DNA of 64,000 bases. It comes from Morinoia aosen (taxonomy: Eukaryota; Arthropoda; Malacostraca; Amphipoda; Talitridae). The stretch is from NCBI GenBank assembly GCA_030386875.1, contig CM059575.1, forward strand, positions 19,988,293 to 20,052,292, in the 5' to 3' direction. A program made the position numbers and the translations under genes. Positions within the stretch are counted from its first letter, which is position 1, and every line of letters starts with the position of its first letter. Shown in pieces: positions 1-10,959 of this stretch. Below the pieces are notes generated by a model. It worked only from the letters and a program-made list of their open reading frames with translations, was not told where the DNA came from and made no database searches.

Positions 1-74
1 CGCCCCCGGGTGGGCTTGAACCACTAACCTTTCGGTTAACAGCAGAACGCGCTAACCAATTGCGCCACGGAGGC
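1..74 (-). pseudogene. degenerate tRNA-Asn(GTT), inverted copy
   Basis: The reverse complement matches the 74-nt tRNA-Asn(GTT) found seven times on the plus strand. It differs by a G-to-T change that breaks an anticodon-stem pair, and by changes in the T arm, including GGTTCGA to GGTTCAA in the B box. It is the only Asn copy in the opposite orientation. The B-box change makes efficient transcription doubtful. Confidence 0.8.
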
Positions 75-964
75 TCTTTCATAATTGTAGTGTTCAAACT
101 TGATATTTAATATACATAGAGAATTGGGTTGCGCCATGGAGGCGTTCATTTGTTGTCAATTTTTCCCCGGAAATTAACAAGGAAAAAAATACTATTTCAC
201 GCATATGAGCATATATTAGGTATTGAGTTGATTCTCATTAAAGTATTGTGTGGGTTGCTCGTTGATCATACCGCCGAACAAGATTTGAGTATCTATCAAC
301 CTACATTTGAAACATATTCAAGCGTTCACAAAACAAGACGATAATGAGCAGAATACTATAGTGGTGAACATCAGCAAGACAGAACCTTCGAAGTAGTTAA
401 CGTGTGCATCAGATATTCGGGGAGTTGAATAATGTGTTTGTAAGTGGAAGTGTATGTTGTAAATTAAATATATAAAGCAAGAAACAAACTTTTCAATGCG
501 CTTTTGTAAAGGCTATTCTTACCATTTCCAGTGAAAGAGATGCCGCTACAAAACTAGATTTTTTTGCCTGTGTGACTTAACTTGAGAGCGTCTAAAATCA
601 GCATCTCGAGCTTGAACTCATCAGAAGCAAACCTGGAGGTAAAAGAATAGTATTTGAATCTCAGCACAACGCTGTAAGCTCCCGAGTGTTCAGAGACCAG
701 AGTGCGGTAACAAGCGGCGTGTAGTGAGGTGTCCTGCAACGAATATTCTACCACGCGCTCAGGCAGGTAGCATGTGATGGTGAGCTGTTGCAGCTTATTT
801 GCCTTGCGAGAGGTTGGTGGGGTGAGGGGGATGGTAGGCTGATCCATCCTCGTTGGTTGGGTGACCCTCCTTAATTACCCTTTCCTTAGTTACCTCTCCA
901 AAAAAATAGGCTGCATTATATCGCTTTTGAATATGACGCACATAAAAAATATGGTGCTCTCGTC
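75..964. other. spacer, no gene seen
   Basis: AT-rich flank. Open frames here are short and lack domain signatures or coding-like composition. Nothing else could be supported. Confidence 0.5.
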
Positions 965-1240
965 ACCGTGACCGAGTGGTAAGCGCGCGCCCTTCTCGGG
1001 AAGGTGTCGGTCGTTCGTATCCTGGCCGTGCCGTCCGGTGATTCTCCCCGTTGGGAAAAGAAAGAACTCGGCCACAATTCCCCACTCAAACCAGGTGATG
1101 GAAATGGGTACCGGCTTGACAGAGGGTAACCGACATTGCGTCCTGGTGTTGTGAAGTATTTGAAAAACCGATGTACAAGATATGTATCAGGCTTGATTGG
1201 AATAAAAAATCCTTTTCTTCCTTTTCTTACATTTAACTTT
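965..1240 (+). mobile_element. tRNA-headed SINE-like repeat
   Basis: The head has an A-box-like ACCGAGTGGTAAGCGCG and, about 35 nt later, a B-box-like GGTCGTTCGTATCC. These are followed by an unrelated body and an A-rich AATAAAAAATCC tail. This is the layout of a tRNA-derived SINE (Leu/Ser-type A box). No second copy lies in the window and I could not find a clean target duplication, so the ends are approximate. Confidence 0.5.
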
Positions 1241-1712
1241 CATTAAATGCAAATCGTCCCTGGCCGCGAATCAACGCTGTTGTCATTACGGAAAACCATC
1301 ACTGATAAACTAGTGTCCTACGGACGTGGCGTGCGGTAAAGAGTCGAGACATAACTTCGTTGTTACTTTGCAGCATTTCCTGATGGTTTTCCCTATGGTT
1401 CACTAAATGCTCATTCATGATTAAGTTGCACACAAATCCAGTGCGCTCTAAGATGACGCCACTCGTTTCCAGAGAGATGTTATGGTTACCTGAGGTCACA
1501 CGGGTTCATTCCGTTGCTTTGTATTGACGCCAGTCCCTCGTGAACCAAAATGTGCAGCTAAGTATCACAATTTTGTATGTACCGTAGTTAATGTATGTAC
1601 CGTAGTTAATATGTGACTAATCCAACGCTACCGTAGATACGATTCTTTTTTTCATCAATTAATGCAATTTACAAACAGTGAATTCTAACGAAGATTTTTG
1701 GAATGATTATGA
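1241..1712 (+). other. 5' flank of tRNA-Asn, no gene
   Basis: It contains a short tandem duplication of TATGTACCGTAGTTAA near 1575-1610. Its last 60 bases match the 5' flank conserved before the other Asn genes (AATTCTAACGAAGAT, then a TTATGA just before the gene). Confidence 0.5.
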
Positions 1713-1729
1713 GCCTCCGTGGCGCAATT

Positions 1730-1769
<40 letters not shown>

Positions 1770-1786
1770 GAGCCCACCCGGGGGCG
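1713..1786 (+). tRNA. tRNA-Asn(GTT)
   Basis: Canonical 74-nt cloverleaf. The anticodon loop CTGTTAA is closed by TTCGG/CCGAA, and the B box is GGTTCGAGCCC. A TTTT run follows within 15 nt. Identical to six other plus-strand copies. Confidence 0.95.
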
Positions 1787-1847
1787 ATACTGTTTTGTAC
1801 ATATTCAACATTTTTTCTTATTTCGTTGGCTATAGCTCTCTCTCAAT

Positions 1848-2177
1848 CCCCTCAGGGCGATACAACTATCTCATCTATGGAAATTAGCACTCTCAGGGGG
1901 AAAACGTGTCAGAACCCGAGGTGAGAGTTAGGTATGCCTTATTTTTGTTGAAAGAAGTGTTCTTTTTTCGTTTCACTGCTGTGCTATTTTTCAGCACCGA
2001 CTACTTTCTTCATCAACTTTTATCCCGTTTCATAAACTTCTTTCGCAATTTACTGTTTCAATGCCCCTTCTGCATAGATTCTACGTTCCTTTATCTCCAT
2101 ACTAAATGCCTTTCTCCTTCCTCTCTTCGGATCGCTTATTTTGCGGTTAGGGAGGCTTAAATTAACATCTAATTTAA
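1848..2177 (+). mobile_element. CCCCTCAGG-headed SINE-like copy 1
   Basis: Begins with the family head CCCCTCAGGG and ends in a TAATTTAAT-type tail. It is flanked by the 9-bp direct repeat TCTCTCAAT (1839-1847 and 2178-2186), read as the target duplication. The body shares the TTTCAGCACC and GCATAGATTC blocks with the other copies. Confidence 0.75.
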
Positions 2178-2346
2178 TCTCTCAATAAATTCGTACCAAG
2201 TAGTTTTGAAATATTTTATAACGGTTTCATCACAAAAGGGACCAGCACAACCTAGCGAGTTGATCATTCGCATTGTATTTTGTCCATATTGAAGATGTAT
2301 TCATAATGATAACTCGAAAAATTAGCGAAAACGTCGCGTCTGCAGA

Positions 2347-2363
2347 GCCTCCGTGGCGCAATT

Positions 2364-2403
<40 letters not shown>

Positions 2404-2420
2404 GAGCCCACCCGGGGGCG
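2347..2420 (+). tRNA. tRNA-Asn(GTT)
   Basis: Identical to the copy at 1713, with all stems paired and a TTTT stop about 7 nt downstream. Two Asn genes only 560 nt apart are unusual for this array. The first is followed by a SINE insertion. Confidence 0.95.
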
Positions 2421-2514
2421 ATGCGCTTTTATAAGTAGTTCTTATCGTTTTTGCTGAGAAAATGTTGAATTATAAATGAGTTTCAGCCCTCCTAAACACA
2501 ACAAACGTGTTCCA

Positions 2515-2580
2515 AAAAGAAAAAGGCACCATTCAGCATAAAGTTAGGGAACGTGAAGTTTATGCAGGTTGGGCGTTGGG
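2515..2580 (-). mobile_element. fragment of ancient antisense SINE
   Basis: GGCACCATTCAGCATAAAG and the following bases match the reverse complement of the 3' half of the CCCCTCAGG family. The same antisense relic sits after the Asn gene in the other units. The 5' half is deleted here. Confidence 0.5.
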
Positions 2581-2649
2581 TTCCCACGCATGCTGTTTTG
2601 ACAGTCTGCCGTATCGGATGCTCTCCAATCCGGTAGTTCAAAAAAATTC

Positions 2650-2723
2650 TGCCACCGGATGGACTCGAACCCTCAACTTTTCGGCTATCAACAGAACACG
2701 CTCACTACTTTCGCCACGAACCA
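2650..2723 (-). pseudogene. antisense tRNA-like a (anticodon GAT position)
   Basis: Aligns over 74 nt with tRNA-Asn geometry and keeps the B box GGTTCGAGTCC, but the A box is damaged and the acceptor stem does not pair. The loop TTGATAG would read GAT. Members of this family carry different anticodons, so I call it a tRNA-like relic rather than a working gene. Confidence 0.6.
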
Positions 2724-3200
2724 TTTGCGTTATTCCAAGTACTTCGCTGTGGGTGGCTCTGCCTAAAAATTTTTTTCTATAAAAAAGAAACAAAAAGTTT
2801 GGAGTCAATTTACGTGAACTATTCCGGCGAATGCGGGAGGGTGTAATCCTTCAGAGCATCCTGTGGACATGGCGCTTCTCTTACTTAGTAAAGCAACTTG
2901 ATCCACATGCACGCGTGTGTATTATAGTAGTGTCTGTCCTCGTCGTAGTACCCAGGTGAACAATAGCTCCTCATAAGTAATTAGCATGATTTATTAATTT
3001 TATTTTTTTTGAAAGTTTGCGAAACTGGCTCAACTTAGGGGTTCTTCGTTAGCACTGTGTCACACGAATGCGCCACCAATCATAGTCCTTTATTGAGGTT
3101 CATTGTGAGCATTTCATGGAATAGATTATTACGATAATGTTGTTTCTATTCGTTTGAGAATTTTTGATATCTTAGCAACAGCTTTCATGAAGGTGCAGTT
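2724..3200 (+). other. unit spacer, no gene
   Basis: Homologous to the spacers at 34380-34782 and 37690-38113: shared blocks include GAGCATCCTGTGGACATGG and GTGTCTGTCCTCGTCGTAG. No open frame of note. Confidence 0.5.
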
Positions 3201-3273
3201 GCCTTCATAGCTCAGGGGTTAGAGCGCTGGTCTAGTAAACCAGAGGTCGGGAGTTCGATTCTCCCTGAAGGCA
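3201..3273 (+). tRNA. tRNA-Thr(AGT)
   Basis: 73-nt cloverleaf. Acceptor GCCTTCA pairs with TGAAGGC, loop CTAGTAA gives anticodon AGT, and the T arm is GGGAG-TTCGATT-CTCCC. A TTTT run follows about 20 nt downstream. Identical to the copy at 38114. Confidence 0.93.
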
Positions 3274-3936
3274 ATGAGATGATTTGTACGTTTTACTGGA
3301 ATAGTATCTTACTGCGCGTATCGTATGCAGATGTCACTTGTCGTACTAGCTGTGCTGCGCAAGTGATGACTGGGCACGAGGTGGCATCAGTAATGGAAGT
3401 GCTATGTATTGGTTGGAAGATGTTAATGTGTCATTGTTTCTTGAGACATAAAACTTGGTGGGGAATGCCCCTCTGGACTAACGCTACCGAACATGAATCA
3501 GCTTGAACGCTCACTGAGGAAGTCATTACAGAATTGCACGATCAATTAGCTGTCTGACCGGAAAGTTGGACATGGAAATGTTGCATCGGAGTGACCTTTC
3601 CGCATCTCAAAAAAGCCTGACGACTGTGAATCTTTTCTTTTCGATCTTTTTTCCCAGATGTAGGTTCCTAGCTCACAGTTTTCACCTGTCTTTGTTTGAA
3701 GGCGTACATTATTTGGGTATCCTTGAGGCACTTTTCACTAGTAGCGACATTGGTTATTTATAAAAATTGAACCATTGCCGGCTTAAGAAAGTTGAAAGTC
3801 ATGCATCTTCATACTTTAGTCGAATTTATGCATATGATTACACATCATGAGCCTTATTTCTCTTCATCAAAATGAGCGTTATTGTTTTAACTTTCAATTT
3901 ATTTTGATTGATGCTTGTGTAATTCTATAATAATTC
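3274..3936 (+). other. unit spacer, no gene
   Basis: Homologous to 34855-35550 and 61049-61743 (shared ACGATCAATTAGCTGTCTGA and GAAAGTTGGACATGG). No coding signal. Confidence 0.5.
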
Positions 3937-4300
3937 CCCCGCCAGGGGGATAAAACTTTTGTATCTATGGGAATTAGCGCTCCCAGGAAGATTATGTGAG
4001 GGCTGAGATAAAGGTTAGGTGGGCTTTCTGTTTGTTCAAACAGAAAAGGTTTTTGTTTTGTTACGAACCATCTTTTTTCGGTTCACTGCTGTCCTGTTTT
4101 TCAGCACCTACTACTGTCTTCTTCAACTTTTTCTTGTTTCTTGAACTTCTTTCCCAGCTTACTGTTTCTATGCACCTTGTGCATAGATTCCGCGTTCATT
4201 CAACTCCATACTAAATGTTACCTTCATCCTTACTCTCGTGCAACAACTTTGTCTTGGTGAAGGGAGGTTAAAAATTTCTTATATAATGATAATAGTCAAT
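3937..4300 (+). mobile_element. CCCCTCAGG-family SINE-like copy 2
   Basis: Full-length copy with a mutated head (CCCGCCAGGGGG). The tail is TATATAATGATAATAG rather than TAATCT, like copy 3. An imperfect direct repeat (AATAATTCC / AGTAATTCC) flanks it. Confidence 0.65.
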
Positions 4301-4326
4301 AGTAATTCCTACAAAAAATTGATTTG

Positions 4327-6473
4327 TGTTGTCACTATACGAGGTCGGACGCGTGAGTTCTTCTCTTGTCGACAGAGGGATTTTAACCTTGATAGTCAGA
4401 GTAGAAAAGAGTACTAAAGAGGTGAAATGCACAGGAAGAGGATGGACAGAAAAGGTAGGAAAAATCGAATAGCAGGAATAGCATAGTGTGCGTTCCGAGT
4501 CTACCTCAGTGCGATCAGCGTGGGATAATAACGACAAAGTTTATAGATTTACTTGACTATTTAATGTTGAACACGCGAGTTAATGGGTGCAATTAATCAC
4601 ACTGACTACTTGAACGAATTGGTACACGTAATGAATAATGCAAAAAAAGCCAACGTAAGGGTTGCATTGCGATTATCGACGTACTAATTAAATACAAAAT
4701 GGCATTTCAAAAAAGAGATATGCACACTGCAATTCATAGTGACGCTTGCGCCCCTCAGGGGGATACAGCTATTGTATCTATAGGAATTAGCGCTCCCAGG
4801 GGAACCATTTGAGGGCCCGAGCTAAAGGTTAGGTAGGCTTCCTTTTTGTTGTAATAAAATAGGTTTTTGTTTTGTTACGGACCATCTTTTTTCGGTTCAC
4901 TGCTGTCCTGTTTTTCAGCACCTACTACTTTCTTCTTCAACTTTTTCTTGTTTCATGAACTTCTTTCCTAGCTTACTGTTTCTGTGCACCTTGTGCATAG
5001 ATTCCGCGTTCCCTCAACTCCATACTAAATGGTGCCTTCCTCTTTCCTCTCTTGGAACATCTTTGTCGTGGTTAAGGGAGGCTAAAACTTTCTTATATAG
5101 TAATAGTAATAGTGACGCTTGCGAGCAACCACATAATTTGCTGTTACATAAAAGTTTATGACACCTAAAACTCATAAAGTGCAATAAATTGGATGAAACA
5201 CTTTTATCAAGAGGTGCTATGGCGCCGGCGTGACCCAAAAGTTCAAGCGTGCTGCAACTCACCCGACGACATTACGAAGGACATGCGCGTCCCAAATATA
5301 CCTGCACGTGTCACCCATGACAATTAACCACAAATAACACATTTCAGAACACCCATATTGATGCACATTGATTGCTGACAACTCTGGGGTGCTTTTCCAC
5401 GCGATCTATTGAAACACGATTATCCCAATTCTACATGAATTCATCACGGACAGAACTTAGTTGATCGTTCTTCTGAGATGTAATGTCGCTGTTACTTCGG
5501 TGCCGACTCCATCTGATGTTGGTGGTGCTCCACTGCTCAACAGAGTACGCAGAGTACTTTCGCGGCGGTGCTTCTCATACTCCATCTTGCAGGCGTTGCT
5601 GTGTCCAGTCCTCCGCACGTTCGCTTCATGAGCGGGAAAAATCTTGGAATCTTACACAGCCCATCATCCCTTGGAGTGCTGAGGGCTTTATTACTGAAGA
5701 TCTTGCATATCGATTTAGCATTGCTGCAGCCTTCGTGATAGCGCGGTTCCAATTGTCATGCTGAAGTTTCTTGTGAGCTTGGGATTGACGTAGAAACATT
5801 TTGAATGCTTTCGGTAGAGTCGTTGACATATTGTACCTCCCGCCATCTTCTTCCTTCTTACGCTTGGCGTTCACCTATGCTAAGCTGAAGACGATGCTGC
5901 GCTCTCACTGCATTAACGTTGGTTTGGGTGTACTTGAATTTTAATGTTCAGTCTTGAGTTCTTATGCCGGGAACACCTGCGACAGCCGTTTCATGGCCCG
6001 CACACAATCTTGCGTCTCTCTTGCTGATTAACTGAGAGGAAAAGACCTCGCGATCCTTCTTGCATACTCCTTTTATGTCTTCCAATTGATTCCTTCTAGA
6101 AGGTTCTCGAGTATTCGTTATTACATTGACAGCATTTTAGGCCTGATTGGTGGAGATCTTGCTTGTCCCGACGCCTTGGATTCTCATTTGGCTATCCCTC
6201 GCGTGCTTCTGACACACCTACTTCGCGCGTTGCTTTTGCGAGCTCTCATGGGTTTAGGTGATGCGGCTTTCTGCTTAAGTTCATGCTTCCAGCTAGCCCT
6301 CGCACCTCCTTTTCTTGAGGAATGCTGGCCGTTGCTTCAGCCTGCTGCTCCCACGCCTGCGTCTTGCTTCTCCAGTCCTGTAACGGTTTTTCTGACTTCG
6401 ATATTCCAACGTCTGTTCACGTCGCAGCTTTACGCAATCTACCCCACGACATATTACCTAACGAAATATTTCA
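4327..6473 (+). repeat. solo-LTR-like insertion, ~2.1 kb family
   Basis: Relative to the paralogous flank at about 27,960 there is a ~2.1-kb insertion beginning TGTTGTCACTATACG and ending ATATTTCA (TG...CA), with TTTG/TTTC at the edges. The internal segment around 5480-5700 resembles 8030-8180 of the next insertion (shared GTCGAGTCC/GCCGACTCC, CTCAACAGAGT and GCGGCGGTG blocks), so both look like one LTR family. No gag or pol frames are present. A younger SINE copy lies inside it. The boundaries are my best fit, not certain. Confidence 0.4.
4751..5108 (+). mobile_element. CCCCTCAGG-family SINE-like copy 3
   Basis: Starts CCCCTCAGGGGG and ends in ATATAGTAATAGTA. It is flanked by a perfect 15-bp target duplication ATAGTGACGCTTGCG (4736-4750 and 5109-5123). 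The tail repeats TAGTAA, differing from the TAATCT tail of other copies. Nested in the 4327-6473 block. Confidence 0.85.
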
Positions 6474-6601
6474 TTTCGTTAGTCTCCAGTGAAAAATTAT
6501 TTTACGTACTCTAATGCACAAAACCTACTCATGAATTATGGGAGTGCTTATGATGTAGTGGTTAATTATTTTTTTAAAACCAATCTTTATGTAACTAGAA
6601 A

Positions 6602-6674
6602 GTGCTTATGGTGTAGTGGTTATCACGTCTGGCTAACATAAAGAAGGTCCCTGGTTCGAGCCCAGGTAAGTACA
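6602..6674 (+). pseudogene. degenerate tRNA-Val(AAC)
   Basis: The A box, B box (GGTTCGAGCCC), loop CTAACAT and acceptor stem match the array's Val genes. The 3' side of the anticodon stem is AAAGA instead of ACAGA, leaving two mismatches against TCTGG. Likely non-functional, though both pol III boxes survive. Confidence 0.7.
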
Positions 6675-7231
6675 TTTGATTTTAATGTAACTGCACTTGT
6701 CATTGACAAATTATGTTGTGAAGACTTTCATATTGCCATTAATAAATTAGCCTCTCTTGACGTGGAGTAACTGGAGTTCGTTTTTTTTTCTGTTAAAAAT
6801 ATGCTTAACATGGAAACGAGAAACTCTCATGACGAGATTCTTCTATAGTCGATCATCAGCGTAACAGTCGATGGGGTTGTATAGAATTGCTGTAGTAACA
6901 TGTTCTGACCCAAAATAATAATTTAATAACCATTAACACACTGCTTCACTGAGATGTTCATTTCGTCTGGAGTGCAAAATTAGTCTGATGCTGCACGTAC
7001 AGCGGGAGATGGATGCGTTGTAAGCAAAAGCGCTCAGTGACTGGTACTTCCATCTCGTGTGACACAATGGCTGGAGCTTGGGCCGTGTGTTCATGGCACC
7101 CTCAAACTACGATGAAGATTTGTACTGATACCGAAACTTACAAAATATATCTTCGCAACTGCTAATGGTCTGAGGTTTTTAAATTACATGCAGGGCTACT
7201 TTATTTCTTACGTTCATAAGAATTTAGTTCG
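6675..7231 (+). other. unit spacer after Val, no gene
   Basis: Matches 35879-36430: shared GCGTAACAGTCGATG and CTGAGATGTTCATTTCGT. No coding signal. Confidence 0.5.
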
Positions 7232-9250
7232 TGTCGCGATACGTGAAAAGGGTTATTAATCACGTACGCATGAGAGGATTTTCAACCTCTGAGTTAATTA
7301 ATTAACAATGTACACCTTGTGTTCGCGTGAATACTACATAAAAGCATGGACAATAAAAGAATTGAAATTAAAATGGGTTTATTTAAGAAACACGTGGATC
7401 AAAATTACGAGCACACAAAATATCTCAATGCAATGATTAAAGATCACGAGTGCAACAATTGAAATGACATGCGCACCAGTGCAATATTGCAAGATGCTCA
7501 TGATCCTAACGACCTGGCAATACCATACGAAACAATGAGAAAACCACACCTTGGCTGTATAGACAACAACTGACACAAATCGCACTTTGCGTACGCTCCG
7601 TGTCGTAAGGAATGGATCAACATATTCTGGCCCAACATAAGAGATGCAAGTTTGAAAATTAATAAGCGCCAGCGAACGATTGCTTAATTCAGCGCTACAC
7701 ATAATTTCTTGGCAACTAGCAAACGTGGAATTTACGCACAATAACATGAAATGAATGCCCTGACCAGCGCACACATAAAATGAAATGGTTATGCCAAACG
7801 GTAGAACCTTGACTTACAGCAAGGTGCCAAAGAATCGAATGCTTCGCATTATGCACAACACAAAATGAGAACCTCAGCTAAGAAAACATATCACATTAAT
7901 CACATTGGACTGTGCGGTAATCTGAAAGCACCGTTCTGTGTGCTATTTTGACTTCCAATATTCCACTTTACTGCATTGTTTCAAAGTTCTCTACACCACA
8001 AAATTTTACTTCTTCTGTGATGCGCGGTCGCTGAATGTTCGGTGTCGAGTCCTTCCAGCTTCGCGGGATTCTCAACAGAGTTCTCAGAGTTCTATTGCGG
8101 CGGCGGTGATACTCATGCTCCGTCGGGCATGCGCTGCTGCCCTCCATTTTCGCACACCCATGCTTCGCACGTCTGAGTCTTGGCGGCGTTGAAGGGCTGG
8201 CTAACTGTAGATCTTTTCTTGTTTCCCTCCGCATTGTTGGTGAACGCATGACTCCCCATTTTAACGCTGCGGTTGTTTGTGAGCTTATAATTGGCGTAGA
8301 GATTCTCCATGTGTGTTTCTCTTCACGTTGAATTGTTGATGTGCTCAGGCCGTAATTCTTCGAGCGAGTGCTCGTTGTAGGGTAACACTTCGACGATACA
8401 GTCGCAGTCTCCTTGAGCGTTCGGAGAGATTATCAGCACACACTTCGAGCGGGTGTTTGTTGCACAATCTTGTCGTTATTGAAGGAGTTAAACATCGGCT
8501 TCGATTTTTCGTGTGAAGTCAATCCTGAATTAACACTAGCCCGGGAAATGTCGGCATATTGCCGAGACCTCCCGGTCCTTGCACTCCCAAGATTGGCGTG
8601 TCTCTTTTGGCGTTACCGAGGCTAAAATCCTCACGATTATTGGCGTGAATTCTTTATATCCCCGTCGCTTCGTTCTCTCTCGAAAAGTCCAGATCCTTCG
8701 CCGTTTCAGAGCAAGTTCTTCTCTTTTGATTGGTGCTTTTTGTCGTTGTCCTGACGTTTTTGATTTCCATTGGCTATGTGCTGGTGCTCGCTCACCGTCC
8801 GCCAACCCAATTGGTCTGTAAGGTGCACAGCTTCGATGACCACGTTATTTCAAGGGTATGATTGGCTGGAGACCGAAGGCTTGCTGTGTGCCACGCCCCT
8901 TGTAGGCCGTCGCTGGTTCCCCTCTCAGACTCGCTAGTATGTGTTATAGAATCTTGTGTTTGTGTGCTTTTGTGTTATGTATTGCCTGTATGTGTTTGTG
9001 TTTTTGGATGTCTTAGCCTCAGCACGTTTGGGCGAAACGCTGACCACTTGAGCTCGACAGATTTATGGCCAGACTCTTTTCGAAACCTGAGAAAAACGCT
9101 GTCCTTGTGGAGTTCTGCGGTTACAACATCCTGTCCACTGTTCCTAGCTCAACAAGATATTGTATTTCCTCAAGTAAAGTATTTTTAAAGGGAATTATTT
9201 CCTCAAATAAAGTATTTCCCGAATTTCCCCGAGTAAAGTATTTCCCAACA
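7232..9250 (+). repeat. solo-LTR-like insertion, ~2.0 kb
   Basis: The unit sequence continues across it when it is removed (compare 36413-36440). The insert runs TGTCGCGATACG to TTTCCCAACA (TG...CA) with the direct repeat TTCG at 7228-7231 and 9251-9254. It contains short A/T-rich repeats near 9160-9250 (TTTCC-TC-AGTAAAGTATTT three times) and no gag or pol frames. It is related to 4327-6473, and its first ~60 bases recur near 31603. Confidence 0.55.
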
Positions 9251-9493
9251 TTCGAGTGGTCAACGAATCAGTGACTTTTTGGCTCGTTTGAAGAGACCTG
9301 AGCACAATCATGCCCGTAATGTGGGTGATGAGTTCATTAGAAGCTTTCGTGATCGCAATGACGACTCTTAAATATTCATAGCATGGTAATTTAGCCATTA
9401 GAGTCGTTGAAAACTCGTCGGTGCATTTGTATTGACGAGATTTTAAATGTAAATTTGCTTTATAGTATTATCGACTCTATGTGTAAGAATAGA

Positions 9494-9566
9494 GCCTTCA
9501 TAGCTCAGGGGTTAGAGCGCTGGTCTAGTAAACCAGAGGCCGGGAGTTCGATTCTCCCTGAAGGCA
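9494..9566 (+). tRNA. tRNA-Thr(AGT)
   Basis: All stems pair: GCCTTCA/TGAAGGC, CTGGT/ACCAG, GGGAG/CTCCC. The anticodon is AGT. It differs from 3201 by one base in the variable region (GGCCGGG). Confidence 0.93.
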
Positions 9567-9990
9567 TCAGTCGCGCACATTTTAGGGAAAATTGTTGGAT
9601 ATATGAACTTCTCCATGTTTGTCACATCCGACAAAAAATATTCTGCATGCGTATAATTTCCTTCGGAAAAGACAATGTATTGCTCAGGTTACCTAACACT
9701 ACATCCCCTCGGGCGCCAATACACATGGCATAGGATGAAGAATCCCAAAGCCAATTGACTGTCCTACGCCTCTTGATGTTAAACATGTCTTTTACATCAG
9801 CAACTGCAGCCTCCAAGAGGTTTCATTTTTCATGTTGATTAAGGTTACTTGTCCTGTTTCTGTCTTTTTGTCTTGTTTTCTCTTTCATATTTTAACGTCA
9901 GTGAAGGAACCGTAGGCACGATTTTTTTTATCGGAAAATGTAATTTACAAACACAGTAAATTCTAACGAAGATTTTTGGTATGTTTATGA
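9567..9990 (+). other. spacer between Thr and Asn, no gene
   Basis: Unit spacer shared with 30228-30659 and 36741-37169, ending with the conserved Asn 5' flank. Confidence 0.5.
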
Positions 9991-10007
9991 GCCTCCGTGG
10001 CGCAATT

Positions 10008-10047
<40 letters not shown>

Positions 10048-10064
10048 GAGCCCACCCGGGGGCG
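9991..10064 (+). tRNA. tRNA-Asn(GTT)
   Basis: Canonical and identical to the other plus-strand Asn copies. A TTTTT terminator starts 6 nt downstream. Confidence 0.95.
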
Positions 10065-10164
10065 AGATGTTTTTGTATATAGTTCTAATTTTTCTGACTA
10101 AGGTGACACAAAATTGAATTATGACTGAGATTCATCCTTCCTAAAAACAACTAAGGTATTAAAA

Positions 10165-10490
10165 AAAGAATAAGGCACCATTTAGTATAAAGTTGAGCGA
10201 ACGTGGAATCTATGCATATTTTGCGTTTCGTTCCCACACAAGATTCCCTGCGCGTGGAAAGAGTGAGTGAAGAAAGAAGGTTTTGAAACAATATAATAGT
10301 TGGAGAAGAAAGTGATCGGTGCTGAAAACCAGTCCTGGAGTGAACCAGGAAAAAGGTCCTCAGTAATAGCCAAAAACCTATCTAATATCAAAAATAAAAA
10401 AGCCTCTCGAACTCGGCTCGGGACCTCACGTTCTCTCCCTGGGAGTGGGTGCTCTTCCTATAGATACGATAGTTGCATCCTAGTGAGGGG
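10165..10490 (-). mobile_element. ancient antisense SINE, most complete relic
   Basis: Reading the minus strand, the old copy starts near 10490 and follows the CCCCTCAGG family through the GATAC...GTATC hairpin region, the GTGAACC/TCGGTGCTGAA block and the GCATAGATTC block. It is strongly diverged and has no detectable target duplication. Homologous relics occupy the same place in the other units. Confidence 0.7.
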
Positions 10491-10702
10491 TCTGGCAGTG
10501 GTGCGATGCGCAACATTTTCGTAGACAAAGAATCGCTATTTCGAACTATTCACATCATTCCATTCCGTGCGCAAGAAAGGATATACTTGGATAATATAGG
10601 CCGTATGTACCGACTGCCGTTGACGCTAGCTTACTAACTACGTTGCTTTCTTGACTCTCTGCAGTATGGGATACTTTGCAATCCGTTAGTTCTAAAATAC
10701 TC

Positions 10703-10776
10703 CGCTCTCAGATGGACTCGAACCACCAACTTTTCAGGGGTCAACCGAACTCGCTTACCACTTGCGCCACGATCCA
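10703..10776 (-). pseudogene. antisense tRNA-like a (anticodon GAC position)
   Basis: 74-nt tRNA-like sequence with A box GTGGCGCAAGTGGTAAG and B box GGTTCGAGTCC. The loop is TTGACCC. The acceptor ends do not form a convincing stem. Confidence 0.6.
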
Positions 10777-10959
10777 TTTGCGTAAATCCTCGTGCTTTGT
10801 TGGAAGTTTCTTTGCCTAGATTATTAGTTCAGGTAAAAGTAAATAAGCCTATAGTTGAATCACGTGAAGCATTCTGGGGGATGCAAAAGGACCTCGGGGC
10901 ATCCTGTGGTCACAGTGCTTCTCTTGGTTAAGAAAGCAACCTGATATATGGAAGCTCGG

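Noticed and set aside
6086..6514. 142-codon plus-strand frame
   Set aside because: Lies in the ~2-kb LTR-like block, has no domain or coding-like pattern, and its homologous region elsewhere is not open.
7379..7774. 131-codon minus-strand frame
   Set aside because: Hydrophobic-looking but inside an LTR-like insertion, with no homologue at the related blocks.
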